Shown here: in pieces, positions 1-7,723 of the stretch
How positions within the stretch are numbered: the first letter of the stretch is position 1
How the letters are laid out: the number at the start of each line of letters is the position of its first letter
Source: Halobacteriales archaeon QS_3_64_16
GTDB taxonomy: Archaea > Halobacteriota > Halobacteria > Halobacteriales > Halococcaceae
Reading direction: 5' to 3'
Length of the DNA: 46,034 nucleotides
Assembly: GCA_003021705.1 (NCBI GenBank)
Contig: PXRJ01000051.1
Span: 24,259 to 70,292 of the forward strand
Program-made: the position numbers and the translations under genes
The notes under the pieces: generated by a model
The model's input: the letters and a program-made list of their open reading frames with translations, nothing else
Database searches by the model: none
Told to the model about the DNA's origin: nothing

Positions 1-280
1 CATCGAGCACGGGCGATACCGACGTGAAGTAGACTGATCGGTTCGAGAGCACCTGCCCCTCCGGGAACGCCGCACTCTCGTTGGTCACCGTCGCCGAGTA
101 CCGGAAGTCGCCGGTCGCCTCCCAGGACCCTGTGGTTCGTTCCTCGACGTGCGTTCCCGGCGAGACGTGCGTCGTGTACGCGAGCCATCCCCCGAGAAGG
201 GTAAGCACGACCAACGCGACGACCAAGAGGGTGAACGAGTCGGCGAGTAGTCGTCGGAGTCGGAGTTCGGTGTCTGGCAT
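1..280 (-). CDS. DUF5305-like membrane protein (partial, C-terminus beyond window)
   Basis: The reading frame opens with ATG at 280 and runs off the left edge, so only about 93 residues are visible. A short Arg-rich start (MPDTELRLRRLL) is followed by one hydrophobic segment (about residues 16-35, LLVVALVVLTLLGGWLAY) and then an extracytoplasmic stretch with THVSPGTHVEERTTGSWEA, which matches the start of the haloarchaeal DUF5305 family as I remember it. It lies 52 bases downstream of the signal peptidase gene on the same strand, so the two are probably co-transcribed. DUF5305 proteins commonly sit beside S26B signal peptidases in haloarchaea; their function is unknown, and a role as export or assembly partner is inference. 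The family name is from recall. Confidence 0.72.
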   Translation of the reverse strand, partial: MPDTELRLRRLLADSFTLLVVALVVLTLLGGWLAYTTHVSPGTHVEERTTGSWEATGDFRYSATVTNESAAFPEGQVLSNRSVYFTSVSPVLD

Positions 281-332
281 TTCGATGATTCCTTATCTCG
301 ATCTCTGTGTTCGCTCGATTATTAAGTAAAGA

Positions 333-1529
333 TCACCTTAGCATTCGACGAAGACGTGCCGACCACGATCGACGTTGCGGTCGGGTCCGCGATCGGACCC
401 GGCCCGTTCCGACGAGCGTGATCCCGAGTAGATAGAAGCCGCCGCCGAGCAGTGCGTCGATGACGACGATCGGTGTCCAGGGATGAACGCCGTAGAGCGC
501 CTGGATAACCGGCACCGGTAGCACGGCGAGATAGCGGTACTCGACGAGGAACCGGCGGTAGTACCCGGTCTCCGGCGGTGCAGAAAGCGTCACTGTCGCA
601 TTGACCTGGTCGCGGCTCCCTACGGCTGTCTCGCGGGGCCGAACGTCGATACCCTCGCTCGCGGGTTCGAGGAACACCTGGACGGGGATTAATCCGCTGT
701 TGGGCACGATGTACGTTCTGGATTTCGACTCGCCTGCTGGGATGATGTCCGGGCGCTCGGAGTCGAACTCCGCGCTCACGACTCCGAACTCGTGTGTGCC
801 AGCCGGTGCGACCATGCTCGCGGTGGCCGCGACGACCAGCAGGGCGGCGAACGCGCCGACGATCAAGCGTACGTCCGTACCGGTGTCGCGCGAGTGGCCG
901 CGGTCACGCCGTCTTCGTCCGCGGTTGCGCAGTGCGTCGACTACGTAGACGACGATCGTGAACGCGAAAATCAGGTACGCGAGCCCTTGGACGCCGAGTA
1001 ACGCACTCGTTCCGAGCAGCGATGCGAGGGTGGCCTGGACGGTCCGAAGCACGTCCTGGGTGCCGGTGACGACGATCCCGAGGCCCGGGATCACGACGAC
1101 CTCGCCGCCGACCTGGAGAACTTTCGCGACGATCTGTGCGTCCTTGACCGGTGGCTCGTCGCCGTCCTGATCGGTAAAGGGGTTCGCGTCGCCCCTGGTG
1201 ACGTATCCCTCGTCGGTTTCGCCGACAACGCGGTGGGTTGTCAAGCCGCCGCCCTGGACCTCCTCGGCGCGATAGGTAATCACGTCGCCCTCCTCGATGG
1301 GACCGGCGACCGCCGCCGGGATCGCGACGAACCCCTCGCCGGGCTCTAGCGTCGGCTGCATACTCCCGGTCTCGACGTAGCTAAGGAGAACTGGCTGGCC
1401 GAGCACCGCCCCCAATACGAGGAGGCCGACGACGGCGACCAGAGCCCCGGTGAGCAGGTTCGCGAGTGCGCTGCGCGCCTCCATGAGTGAACGGACTCGA
1501 GCGTTAGTCGTACTGTTTCGGGATTTCAC
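333..1529 (-). CDS. Signal peptidase I, S26B (archaeal/ER type), with extra C-terminal extracytoplasmic domain
   Basis: A membrane serine protease that removes signal peptides from exported proteins. After an N-terminal membrane segment (about residues 22-45) comes the box YVETGSMQPTL with nucleophile Ser56, then THRVVG with His99 (archaeal enzymes use His instead of the bacterial Lys) and TRGDANPFTD with Asp114. A second membrane segment lies near 175-195. The protein is about 398 residues, far longer than a bare S26B domain. Its second half has another membrane segment, a predicted beta-rich segment (about 245-340), a further membrane helix and a basic tail. The start chosen is GTG at 1529, about 27 bases from the TTAAG-containing palindrome at 1553-1560 (leaderless). 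ATG at 1484 is the alternative. The DUF5305-like gene follows directly. Confidence 0.88.
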   Translation of the reverse strand: MKSRNSTTNARVRSLMEARSALANLLTGALVAVVGLLVLGAVLGQPVLLSYVETGSMQPTLEPGEGFVAIPAAVAGPIEEGDVITYRAEEVQGGGLTTHRVVGETDEGYVTRGDANPFTDQDGDEPPVKDAQIVAKVLQVGGEVVVIPGLGIVVTGTQDVLRTVQATLASLLGTSALLGVQGLAYLIFAFTIVVYVVDALRNRGRRRRDRGHSRDTGTDVRLIVGAFAALLVVAATASMVAPAGTHEFGVVSAEFDSERPDIIPAGESKSRTYIVPNSGLIPVQVFLEPASEGIDVRPRETAVGSRDQVNATVTLSAPPETGYYRRFLVEYRYLAVLPVPVIQALYGVHPWTPIVVIDALLGGGFYLLGITLVGTGRVRSRTRPQRRSWSARLRRMLR

Positions 1530-1735
1530 TTAAACATAGACTCCCATACAGTGCTTAAGCAGGCTTTTCGATCGGATGGTACGCGATGGACACGTCTAAT
1601 ACGTTGCCCGTTCAAGACATCTCAGTCCGACGTCAGCCAACCCGACCGGCCGTGACTCGTCGTTAGCAACGACCCCAAAGAGAATATACGACTGGAGGGA
1701 CCGAAGCCCAGCTATCGGTCAGTACGTCCGGCAGA

Positions 1736-2053
1736 TTACGCCCACTCGTGAGCGTCCCAGCCCTCGTAGTGTTTGAGCCGACTCCTGATTTCGAACGGTT
1801 CCCACCGACAGTCGTGATAGAGGACATCGGCCAACGCGCCGAATTCGCTGCTGTCGAGTTCGATGCCTCGATTTCCCCTGTTCGTGATGTACGTCGCGCT
1901 CCGAAGGGTCTCGAACACCTCACGAGCGTCGGGGAAGTCGTTCGGCTCGATAGCCGAAATCGCGAGCAGATGTTCGCGGTCGATCGGCGACCCCCACTTG
2001 TGTTTCGCGATCATCGCAGCGAGGAGGGCACATTCAACCGATGGTTTCCGCAT
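1736..2053 (-). CDS. Small haloarchaeal protein of unknown function
   Basis: A protein of about 105 residues with no signal peptide or membrane segment. It begins MRKPSVECALLAAMIAKHKWG and ends in a charged, aromatic-rich tail (RSRLKHYEGWDAHEWA). I recall near-identical small proteins in many haloarchaea but know of no function. The composition is haloarchaeal and the strand is clearly coding; the overlapping plus-strand frame looks like a shadow. The start is taken as ATG at 2053, because a TTTA-type promoter element lies about 27 bases upstream (near 2080); ATG at 2065 is possible. It diverges from the winged-helix regulator gene at 2158, which could control both. Confidence 0.62.
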   Translation of the reverse strand: MRKPSVECALLAAMIAKHKWGSPIDREHLLAISAIEPNDFPDAREVFETLRSATYITNRGNRGIELDSSEFGALADVLYHDCRWEPFEIRSRLKHYEGWDAHEWA

Positions 2054-2157
2054 ATACGGCTGCATACGAGCGAGGGTAAATGAGTGGTGTCAACTGGCGT
2101 TACCACTAATGAAAACACATATACTCGTGAAGGTGCGTAGTGCGATTCAGAACCGGC

Positions 2158-2502
2158 ATGGGTCAGACCACGTCATCACCGAGTGCGGAGGATATCGACA
2201 CCAAGGAGGCACGCCTCGCCCATCCGAGCGGGTGGTTGTACCTCACACAACACGACAGCGTCCCGGTCCTCGTCGACGCGCTGCTCGATCTCCCGCCCGG
2301 GCGGGAGTTCAACAAAACCGAGTTCGCCGACCACGCCGGCGTTACGCGCCAGACGGTCGGGAACTACATCGACCTTCTCGTCAAGACGGACGTCGTCGAA
2401 CGGGTGCCGAACACGTCGCCGACCCGCTACCGAGTGGCGCACAGTGACGTCGTCGCGGAACTGTTCGCGCTAAACGGCGCGCTGAACGCAATCGACGGGT
2501 AG
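2158..2502 (+). CDS. Winged-helix transcriptional regulator
   Basis: A small cytosolic protein of 114 residues. The centre (about residues 40-90) forms a winged helix: GREFNKTEFADHAGVTRQTV reads as the helix-turn-helix, followed by NYIDLLVKTDVVERV and a wing (TSPTRYRVAHSD). This arrangement is common in haloarchaeal one-domain repressors; the DNA target is unknown. The start is taken as ATG at 2158, because the ATATAC box at 2119-2124 would put transcription near 2146-2150. A GTG at 2140 in the same frame is possible. It is divergent from the small gene at 1736-2053 and lies just upstream of a broken small-nuclease gene, so it could once have served as that gene's regulator or antitoxin; this is inference. 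Confidence 0.75.
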   Translation: MGQTTSSPSAEDIDTKEARLAHPSGWLYLTQHDSVPVLVDALLDLPPGREFNKTEFADHAGVTRQTVGNYIDLLVKTDVVERVPNTSPTRYRVAHSDVVAELFALNGALNAIDG

Positions 2503-2577
2503 CCGTCGTCCGTCGTGATTCGCTGCTGACGAGCTATCGGCGTCGTCCGCCATCGTGCCAGCCGGCGACCGTCCGCG

Positions 2578-2885
2578 GGGCGACGACTTCGGCTCACGCG
2601 AGAGCGTTTAGAGCAAATCAAGCATCGTCCGGAGCTAGAAGGACAGCTCCCCAGAATCGAAGCGATTCTCGCCGCCCCGCACGAGGTGGGAGAAAGCGAC
2701 CAGGACGAAAGCGTCCACTCTACTACAAACACTACCGGGAGACGCCCGTCACCGACAAATACCTGCTTGTCGTCGTGAAGATCGGCATCGAAAGTCCGTT
2801 GATCACCACCGCGTTCTCCATGGATCGAATCAAAAGCGGCACGCCGATCACCACCGAGCACGGAGACGCTGGCAGCACCGACTGA
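2578..2885 (+). pseudogene. Remnant of a small RelE/PBECR-like nuclease (toxin-like) gene
   Basis: Two overlapping frames together give one recognisable protein end. From about 2578 the first frame reads LTRERLEQIKHRPELEGQLP, then a stretch ending SDQDESVH at 2718. The second frame, from 2718 to the stop at 2885, continues LYYKHYRETPVTDKYLLVVV and then TAFSMDRIKSG. This pattern (RPE near the start, a tyrosine-rich strand, KYLLVVVK, then TAF and IK.G) matches the small PBECR/RelE-like nucleases of phages and toxin systems. One missing base near 2718 separates the frames, and no ATG, GTG or TTG opens the first frame, so the gene is broken at both places. The family is recalled from pattern and could be wrong. 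Confidence 0.5.
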
Positions 2886-3292
2886 ACGTCGATACCTTCT
2901 CTCGCCGAGGCATCGCTACTGGAGTCGCCTGCTTCATTCACGACGACGCGCCCGGCATGGCGACGAACCCGAATTTTGCCTCCTCTAGTATAAGTTCTGT
3001 CGGAACATCGTGAACAGTGTCTATGAGTCTGCACCGTGGTATCCCATTGTCCAAACCACTCCTCGGTAGTTGCAACTGCGTACAGGTGCACGACAGACAG
3101 ACGCAACGTCGAAAAATGGCTCGTACCGATTAGCGGCTGTGTGCAGTCGAGACCGCTCCTCTGTTCGTTCCGGTGAATCGATCTAACCGAGACACTGGCT
3201 TGTGAACTATGGCTTTCCAGTGAGTGCACCTGGCACATATAATTTGTAGTGGAGGGCCGTCCGGAACAGTCGGACAGCCGGACAGCGAGGAT
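2886..3292. other. Gene-free stretch with a possible stem-loop near its right end
   Basis: Frames are short or lack coding character on both strands, and I find no transposase, tRNA or tandem repeat. At 3259-3283 there are 6-base inverted arms (GTCCGG/CCGGAC), just beyond the stop codon of the minus-strand gene at 3293. They could form part of its terminator, but no strong T-run follows. The ATATAAT at 3236-3242 could be a promoter element on either strand. Confidence 0.4.
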
Positions 3293-3775
3293 TTACTCTT
3301 GATAGTGGACAGCGAAGTTCCCCGAAGTGTTGCTCCCATCCGAGTTCAGGTTCAGCGCACTCGCATCGACCGTAACCGCAACTGTTAGTTCACTCCCTGA
3401 ACCGACTGACACCGAGTTGCCGGATTCTTCGATGCTACTATTATCGTTGGTTCGTCGGTGGGTGATCGCATCGGTATCATCGGTCACCCAGACATCCATA
3501 CTCTGATCACGACTATTTCTGATCCTGTAGACGTCATCAAGCGTGGACGTGCTGCTCGGGTTGAGCCTGTCGAGCACGATTGCCAGTTTCCCATCGCCGT
3601 CTATCTCCGAGTATCTGCTCGGCACGAGCTCGTAGTATGCGTTGTTGTCCTGCGCTGTTGCGAGGACCACCTGTCGATCTCCCGAGTCCATCTGTTCGAC
3701 CGCTCCGGTACCCATCAGAGCCGCACCGCCTGCGGCAACCGATCCTACGCCAATCATGAACTTGCGTCGTTGCAT
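3293..3775 (-). CDS. Exported DUF1102/TasA-camelysin-like surface protein
   Basis: A protein of 160 residues with a signal region MQRRKFMIGVGSVAAGGAAL followed by MGTGA, typical of haloarchaeal DUF1102 proteins and resembling the SipW-dependent signal peptides of TasA/CalY-type fibre or matrix proteins. The remainder is beta-rich, acidic and Ser/Thr/Asn-rich, with no further membrane segment. The start is ATG at 3775, set by an unusually clear Shine-Dalgarno (GGAGG, complement of about 3784-3790), so the mRNA has a leader. A possible TATA element is at 3918-3928, giving a leader of about 120 bases. The nearby S26B signal peptidase plus DUF5305 pair may process it. The fibre-protein role is inference. 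Confidence 0.72.
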   Translation of the reverse strand: MQRRKFMIGVGSVAAGGAALMGTGAVEQMDSGDRQVVLATAQDNNAYYELVPSRYSEIDGDGKLAIVLDRLNPSSTSTLDDVYRIRNSRDQSMDVWVTDDTDAITHRRTNDNSSIEESGNSVSVGSGSELTVAVTVDASALNLNSDGSNTSGNFAVHYQE

Positions 3776-4258
3776 GGTCTTGTTCCTCCGTTGTGTGCGC
3801 GCCCCGGCCGCCGACCCCCGCACCGCCAATCTCACACCGCCGACACCGGCCGGCATCATCGCCGACCACCTCGCCACCGGCAACGCGCTCGATCGACACC
3901 TCACGCTATACCCTCTTTGTATTATACTGCCAGTGATCACCGCAAACCGCCGTTGAACCCTTCAAAACGGCGTTGAACGCCGCTTGAGGGACGCCACGCG
4001 ATCGGCAACGGCGGCCTGAAGCTCGACGATCGTTCTCCGAACGCCAGCAAACGGACCCTGTACACGGACAAACTGACCCTGAGCGCCGGCAAAGGCAGCC
4101 CGCAGACCGGGTAACCACGCACCCTCTCGAAACCCGGGACGTTAAACGACGCGTTAGACGCCTTTCCGGCTGTATTATACTAAGTACATGATCTCTCATG
4201 CACACGTGTATGGGTAACACGTCTTGGATCGGTGTGGTAGGAGGGAAGGGGTAGCCAC
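3776..4258. promoter_or_regulatory. Divergent intergenic region with 11-bp direct repeats and a palindrome
   Basis: This 483-base stretch lies between two divergent genes. It holds an exact 11-base direct repeat, TGTATTATACT, at 3918-3928 and 4171-4181. Between the copies is a perfect 7+1+7 palindrome (arms CGGCGTT/AACGCCG, 3968-3982) and several related CGTTGAAC or CGTTAAAC words (near 3951, 3971 and 4141). The first repeat could be the TATA region of the minus-strand exported-protein gene. A second palindrome, ACACGTGT (4202-4209), lies before the plus-strand regulator gene. No convincing gene is visible. Confidence 0.45.
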
Positions 4259-4912
4259 ATGGCGACGACGGACTCGGAGCCAGCGGTCGCGACGACGCCG
4301 GAACCGACGGATGCGTTGACGCGCGACGAGATCTTCGACGTGCTCAGCAGCCGTCGGCGTCGGTACGCGCTCCACTATCTCAGACGACAGGAGAACGAGC
4401 GCGACGGAAACGGTCGGGCTAACGAACTCGGGAGCACCGACGGAAGCAACGGAGACGGCGGGGTCGCGCTCTCGGAGTTGGCCGAGCGGGTCGCCGCCTG
4501 GGAGAACGACCGGACGATCGAGGAACTCAGCGCCGCCGAGCGAAAGCGTGCTTACACGTCGCTCCAGCAGTTCCATCTCCCCCGGCTGGACGAACAACGG
4601 ATCGTCGAGTACGACCGGCGAAACGGCGTCGTCTCGCTCGGTGAGGCGATGGACGACATCGATGTCTATCTCGACGTCGTCCCGCGAAAGGACGTTCCCT
4701 GGAGCCTGTATTACCTCGGGCTCTCGGTTCTCGGTGCGGTGCTCGTCGGCGGGGTCGCACTCGGCGTTTCCCCCTTCGACCTGCTCAGTGCGGTTGCGTG
4801 GGGCACGTTCCTCGTCACGACACTGCTTGTCTCCTCGGTCGTCCATCTCTACGACAGCCGCCGGATGAAACTCGGCGCGAACGACACACCCCCGGAGATC
4901 GGGCGACCGTGA
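4259..4912 (+). CDS. DUF7344-type winged-helix membrane regulator (copy A)
   Basis: A 217-residue protein. The N-terminal part holds the DUF7344-like winged helix: TRDEIFDVLSSRRRRYALHY, an acidic Gly/Asn-rich insertion (about residues 45-65), ALSELAERVAAWENDRTIEE, then a helix (ERKRAYTSLQQFHLPRLDE) and a wing (IVEYDRRNGVVSL). After VYLDVVPRKDVPWSLYYLGL come two membrane segments (about 145-165 and 175-195) and a short basic tail. It is probably a membrane-tethered DNA-binding regulator. It starts at ATG 4259 behind a purine-rich GGAGGGAAGGGG leader. The next gene's GTG overlaps its stop, so the two are coupled. A paralogue lies at 7782. The family name is recalled; target genes are unknown. 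Confidence 0.82.
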   Translation: MATTDSEPAVATTPEPTDALTRDEIFDVLSSRRRRYALHYLRRQENERDGNGRANELGSTDGSNGDGGVALSELAERVAAWENDRTIEELSAAERKRAYTSLQQFHLPRLDEQRIVEYDRRNGVVSLGEAMDDIDVYLDVVPRKDVPWSLYYLGLSVLGAVLVGGVALGVSPFDLLSAVAWGTFLVTTLLVSSVVHLYDSRRMKLGANDTPPEIGRP

Positions 4913-5607
4913 CCCGCACGCGCTACCGACGCTCCGAACATCGACGTTCCACACGGCGACGGGGGCTCGTGTTCCTGGCGACAGTCGCTCTCGCACTCGC
5001 GCTCGTGGCGAGTACCGGCGCGTTCAGTGCCGCCTCGGCGGATCGAGGGATCTCGGTCGCCGTCGCCGACGACGATCGGGCGTATCTGGGCGTGCAGCTT
5101 GACGACACCGGAAACGAGAGCGTCGAGGTGACACTGACGAATCGCTTCGACAGCGACCTGAGTTCGGTCACCATCAGTACCGACACCGATACCGCCTCGC
5201 TTTCGCTCGACAGCCGCGATACTGGATCAGTTATCGTCGGGATCGACTGTGGGGACTCGAAAACGGTGACGATCGATGGGTTGGGCGAATCGGCCAGCGT
5301 GTCGCTCGAACGTCATGCGAGTGTCGGCTGCTCGTCGAACGAGTCGTCCACGAACACGACGGCCTCGACGGATCTGGCGGGTTCGAGCGATGACGTGGAC
5401 AGCACGAACGATGACGATAATGAGGGAACTGAAGACGAAGGCGACGAGCAGAGGGGAGAGAGCGACGACGCTGAGGATAATGAGGCTGACGACGCCGACA
5501 CTACTGAAACCGACGGAGGGACCGGAACGGAGGCCGAAACCGAGACCGAGGACGGCGCGACTGAGGACGACACGGCCGAGGACGACGATTCCGGCGGCGA
5601 GCGGTAA
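4909..5607 (+). CDS. Exported or membrane-anchored acidic protein, coupled to DUF7344 copy A
   Basis: A 232-residue protein. A basic N-terminus (VTRTRYRRSEHRRSTRRRG) leads into one hydrophobic segment (about residues 20-45, LVFLATVALALALVASTGAF), consistent with a signal or anchor. A beta-rich domain follows (about 50-140) with two Cys (DCGDS and VGCSS), then a long tail almost entirely of Asp, Glu, Thr, Ser and Gly, probably disordered. The start is GTG at 4909, overlapping the upstream stop (GTGA), which signals translational coupling. The longer in-frame opening at 4798 lies inside the upstream gene and is unlikely. The ectodomain layout recalls haloarchaeal DUF1102-like exported proteins, but I cannot assign a family. 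Confidence 0.7.
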   Translation: MTRTRYRRSEHRRSTRRRGLVFLATVALALALVASTGAFSAASADRGISVAVADDDRAYLGVQLDDTGNESVEVTLTNRFDSDLSSVTISTDTDTASLSLDSRDTGSVIVGIDCGDSKTVTIDGLGESASVSLERHASVGCSSNESSTNTTASTDLAGSSDDVDSTNDDDNEGTEDEGDEQRGESDDAEDNEADDADTTETDGGTGTEAETETEDGATEDDTAEDDDSGGER

Positions 5608-6018
5608 GATTGATAACGGCCGTCCTGAATCCGATGGGTGCCCCTACCTCGGCTTTCCCGAACTCTGCTGCCGACGCCACGTTCGGCTGTCCGTAGACCG
5701 TCGCGTCCACACTACCCTACCCGGTCCCGATACCGGCCGTCCGGAATGGAACACGCCAGCCGGTGCCACGAGACACTACATCGTTTCAGTATGCGACCCG
5801 ATGTCGTCTCAGAGAGCCTGAGGGCTCTCAACGACAGCCGGAAGTACGTTTAATCAGAGGCTCAAATTGCCGAGATGACCTGAAACCGCCAAACATCGCT
5901 CGAGAGCCGGTATTGCGTGCTCACCGTCATCGTTGCTACGATCGTGGTAACTGATACTACATGGCACTTGTTGCCTACTAATAAAAATTTAATAACACAA
6001 TACACTCCACTACTCGCC
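5608..6018. other. Gene-free stretch ending in an AT-rich promoter
   Basis: No frame on either strand looks like a real gene. The right end (5981-5996) is strikingly AT-rich for this genome and serves as the promoter of the regulator gene at 6019. I see no repeat or RNA structure that I can support. Confidence 0.45.
5981..5996 (+). promoter_or_regulatory. TATA-type promoter of the FilR1-type regulator pair
   Basis: The sequence ATAAAAATTTAATAAC is 23-38 bases before ATG 6019. This fits an archaeal TATA box with a very short or absent leader. Confidence 0.6.
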
Positions 6019-6831
6019 ATGGACAACGGAACGGTGATCAACGAACCGATTATCGAGGAGATTGCCTTCCTGTCGGGATCGCGGACGCGCTTTCACGCGC
6101 TACGGGCGCTCCAGGAGGGCAATGGCCTCACCAAAGGCGACCTGCGCGACCGACTCGACGCCTCTCGGACGACTGTCGGGCGCAACTTGGAGGCGCTTTG
6201 CAAGCGAGGGCTGGTAGCGAAGGCCGGCAGTGGGTATACGATTACACGGACTGGCGAGACGATCGCGGCTGCCTTCTCCGAGTTGGTGGGGACCGTCGAG
6301 ATCGCGAGCCGGCTCGAACCACTGTTGCGCTGGCTTCCCGAGGAGTTCGATGTCGACCTCCGTCAGTTGGCCGGCGCGGAGTTGATCCTTGCCGAGGAGA
6401 CAAATCCCTATGCACCCGTCAATCGCCACGTCGAGGCGCTGAAGCGCGCGGAGGACGTCCGATTATTTATCGGTGTGACCGGCCAGCACGCCTGGGAGAT
6501 CGCCCACCGTCGGGTGGTCGATGAAGGCGCGACCCACGAGTACGTCGTCGGGTCGCGGGTCGTCGAGACGCTACGATCCGACCCGAACTACACCGAGCCC
6601 TGCGAGGCGATGTTAGGGACCGGTCGCTTCGAACTCAGCGTCTACGACGGCGAGGTGCCCTACTACCTCGGGTTGCTCGACGAGACGATCCAGATCGGGG
6701 CCGAGGACGAGGAGGGGATGCCACGCGCGCTCGTAGAGACTGACATCAATGGTGTCGGGAAGTGGGCGAACGACACCTATAACAAACACCGGGGCCGGTC
6801 GACGCCCTTCTCGATGGAGGCCGCTCCGTGA
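6019..6831 (+). CDS. HTH-FilR1-type transcriptional regulator (first of tandem pair)
   Basis: A cytosolic regulator of 270 residues. The N-terminal winged helix (about residues 8-80) includes GSRTRFHALRALQEGNGLTK, then DRLDASRTTVGRNLEALCKR as the recognition helix, and a wing (GLVAKAGSGYTITRTGE). The rest (about 100-255) matches the FilR1 middle-domain fold family (DUF1724) common in haloarchaeal and methanogen regulators: LEPLLRWLPEEFDVDLRQL, DPNYTEP, VYDGEVPYYLGLLDE. The start is ATG 6019, set by the TATA element at 5981-5996; the longer in-frame opening at 5917 lacks this support. It shares about half its residues by eye with the next gene, whose GTG overlaps its stop, so this is a tandem duplication and operon. 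Target and ligand are unknown. Confidence 0.82.
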   Translation: MDNGTVINEPIIEEIAFLSGSRTRFHALRALQEGNGLTKGDLRDRLDASRTTVGRNLEALCKRGLVAKAGSGYTITRTGETIAAAFSELVGTVEIASRLEPLLRWLPEEFDVDLRQLAGAELILAEETNPYAPVNRHVEALKRAEDVRLFIGVTGQHAWEIAHRRVVDEGATHEYVVGSRVVETLRSDPNYTEPCEAMLGTGRFELSVYDGEVPYYLGLLDETIQIGAEDEEGMPRALVETDINGVGKWANDTYNKHRGRSTPFSMEAAP

Positions 6832-7667
6832 CCGCCACCGACCGTGACCCCGATCCCGATACCGGCGCTAGTACCGGTGTCGATACCGACGTCGACGCGC
6901 TCGACCGTATCGAGTTCGTCGCGCGCTCGCCAGCTCGCGTCCGGATGCTCGCTGCTCTCCGGGACGCCGAGCGGCTCACTCGAACCGATCTCAGAGCACG
7001 CCTCGAGGCCTCCCGGACGACCGTCGGGCGAAACTTGGAGGCGCTCTGCGAGCGGGGGTTGGTAGCGACGGTCGGCACCGACTACACGCTCACGCGCGCA
7101 GGCGAACTGATCGCCACCGATCTCCTCGATCTCGCCGGGACGATCGAGATCGCCCGAAAACTGGAACCGTTCCTGCGGTGGGTACCCGACGGCGCACTGG
7201 ATATCGACCTCCGAGAGTTCGCTGACGCCGAGGTCATCGTGGCGAAGCCAGGCGACCCGTGGGCGATGATCAACCAGCACGTCCAGTGTCTGAAAACGAT
7301 GGATCGTTGCCAAGGGTTCCTTCCGTTCACCGGCTTGCACGCTCAGGAAGCAGCCCACGAACAGGTTACCGACCACGGCGCACGAAGCGAGTTGGTTCTC
7401 ACCCCCGAGATCGCGGATGTACACTTCTCCGATCCCAATTACGCGCCCCTGACCGAGGAGATAGTTGAGACAGGACGCTTCGAGTACTTCGTCTACGACG
7501 GCGACCTACCCTACGCTCTCGCCGTGATCGACGACGTGGTACAGATCGTCGTCGCCGACGGCGACCAACCGCGTGCGATGGTAGAGAGCGAATCGGCTAC
7601 GGTCAGGGAATGGGCCGAGGAGAAGTACGAATCGTACAAGCGCCGATCGGAACCGATCTCGATGTAG
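6828..7667 (+). CDS. HTH-FilR1-type transcriptional regulator (second of tandem pair)
   Basis: A 279-residue paralogue of the preceding gene. An Asp/Thr-rich N-terminal extension of about 25 residues precedes the winged helix (ARSPARVRMLAALRDAERLT; ARLEASRTTVGRNLEALCER; GLVATVGTDYTLTRAGE). The FilR1-type domain keeps LEPFLRWVPDGALDIDLREF, SDPNYAPL and VYDGDLPYALAVIDD. The helix-turn-helix recognition segment SRTTVGRNLEALC is identical in both copies, suggesting overlapping DNA sites, while the putative sensing halves differ. It starts at GTG 6828, overlapping the upstream stop by four bases. No regulator gene is broken here. Confidence 0.82.
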   Translation: MTATDRDPDPDTGASTGVDTDVDALDRIEFVARSPARVRMLAALRDAERLTRTDLRARLEASRTTVGRNLEALCERGLVATVGTDYTLTRAGELIATDLLDLAGTIEIARKLEPFLRWVPDGALDIDLREFADAEVIVAKPGDPWAMINQHVQCLKTMDRCQGFLPFTGLHAQEAAHEQVTDHGARSELVLTPEIADVHFSDPNYAPLTEEIVETGRFEYFVYDGDLPYALAVIDDVVQIVVADGDQPRAMVESESATVREWAEEKYESYKRRSEPISM

Positions 7668-7723
7668 GCGCGTTCCTGACGGGGGAGTCGCCCGATCGAA
7701 GGGGCCTGTGAGGCCGACCAGTG

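Noticed and set aside
1748-2083. Plus-strand frame of 111 codons
   Set aside because: It is the antisense of the small gene at 1736-2053, whose composition and recognisable ends favour the minus strand.
2732-3238. Minus-strand frame of 168 codons in the gene-poor stretch
   Set aside because: The translation is Ser/Arg-rich without any domain or conserved segment, and it crosses the nuclease remnant in antisense. I also looked here for a transposase and found none.
3906-4220. Two overlapping minus-strand frames before the DUF7344 gene
   Set aside because: Arg/Cys/Ser-rich shadow-type translations with no promoter or family match; palindromes and repeats explain the region better.
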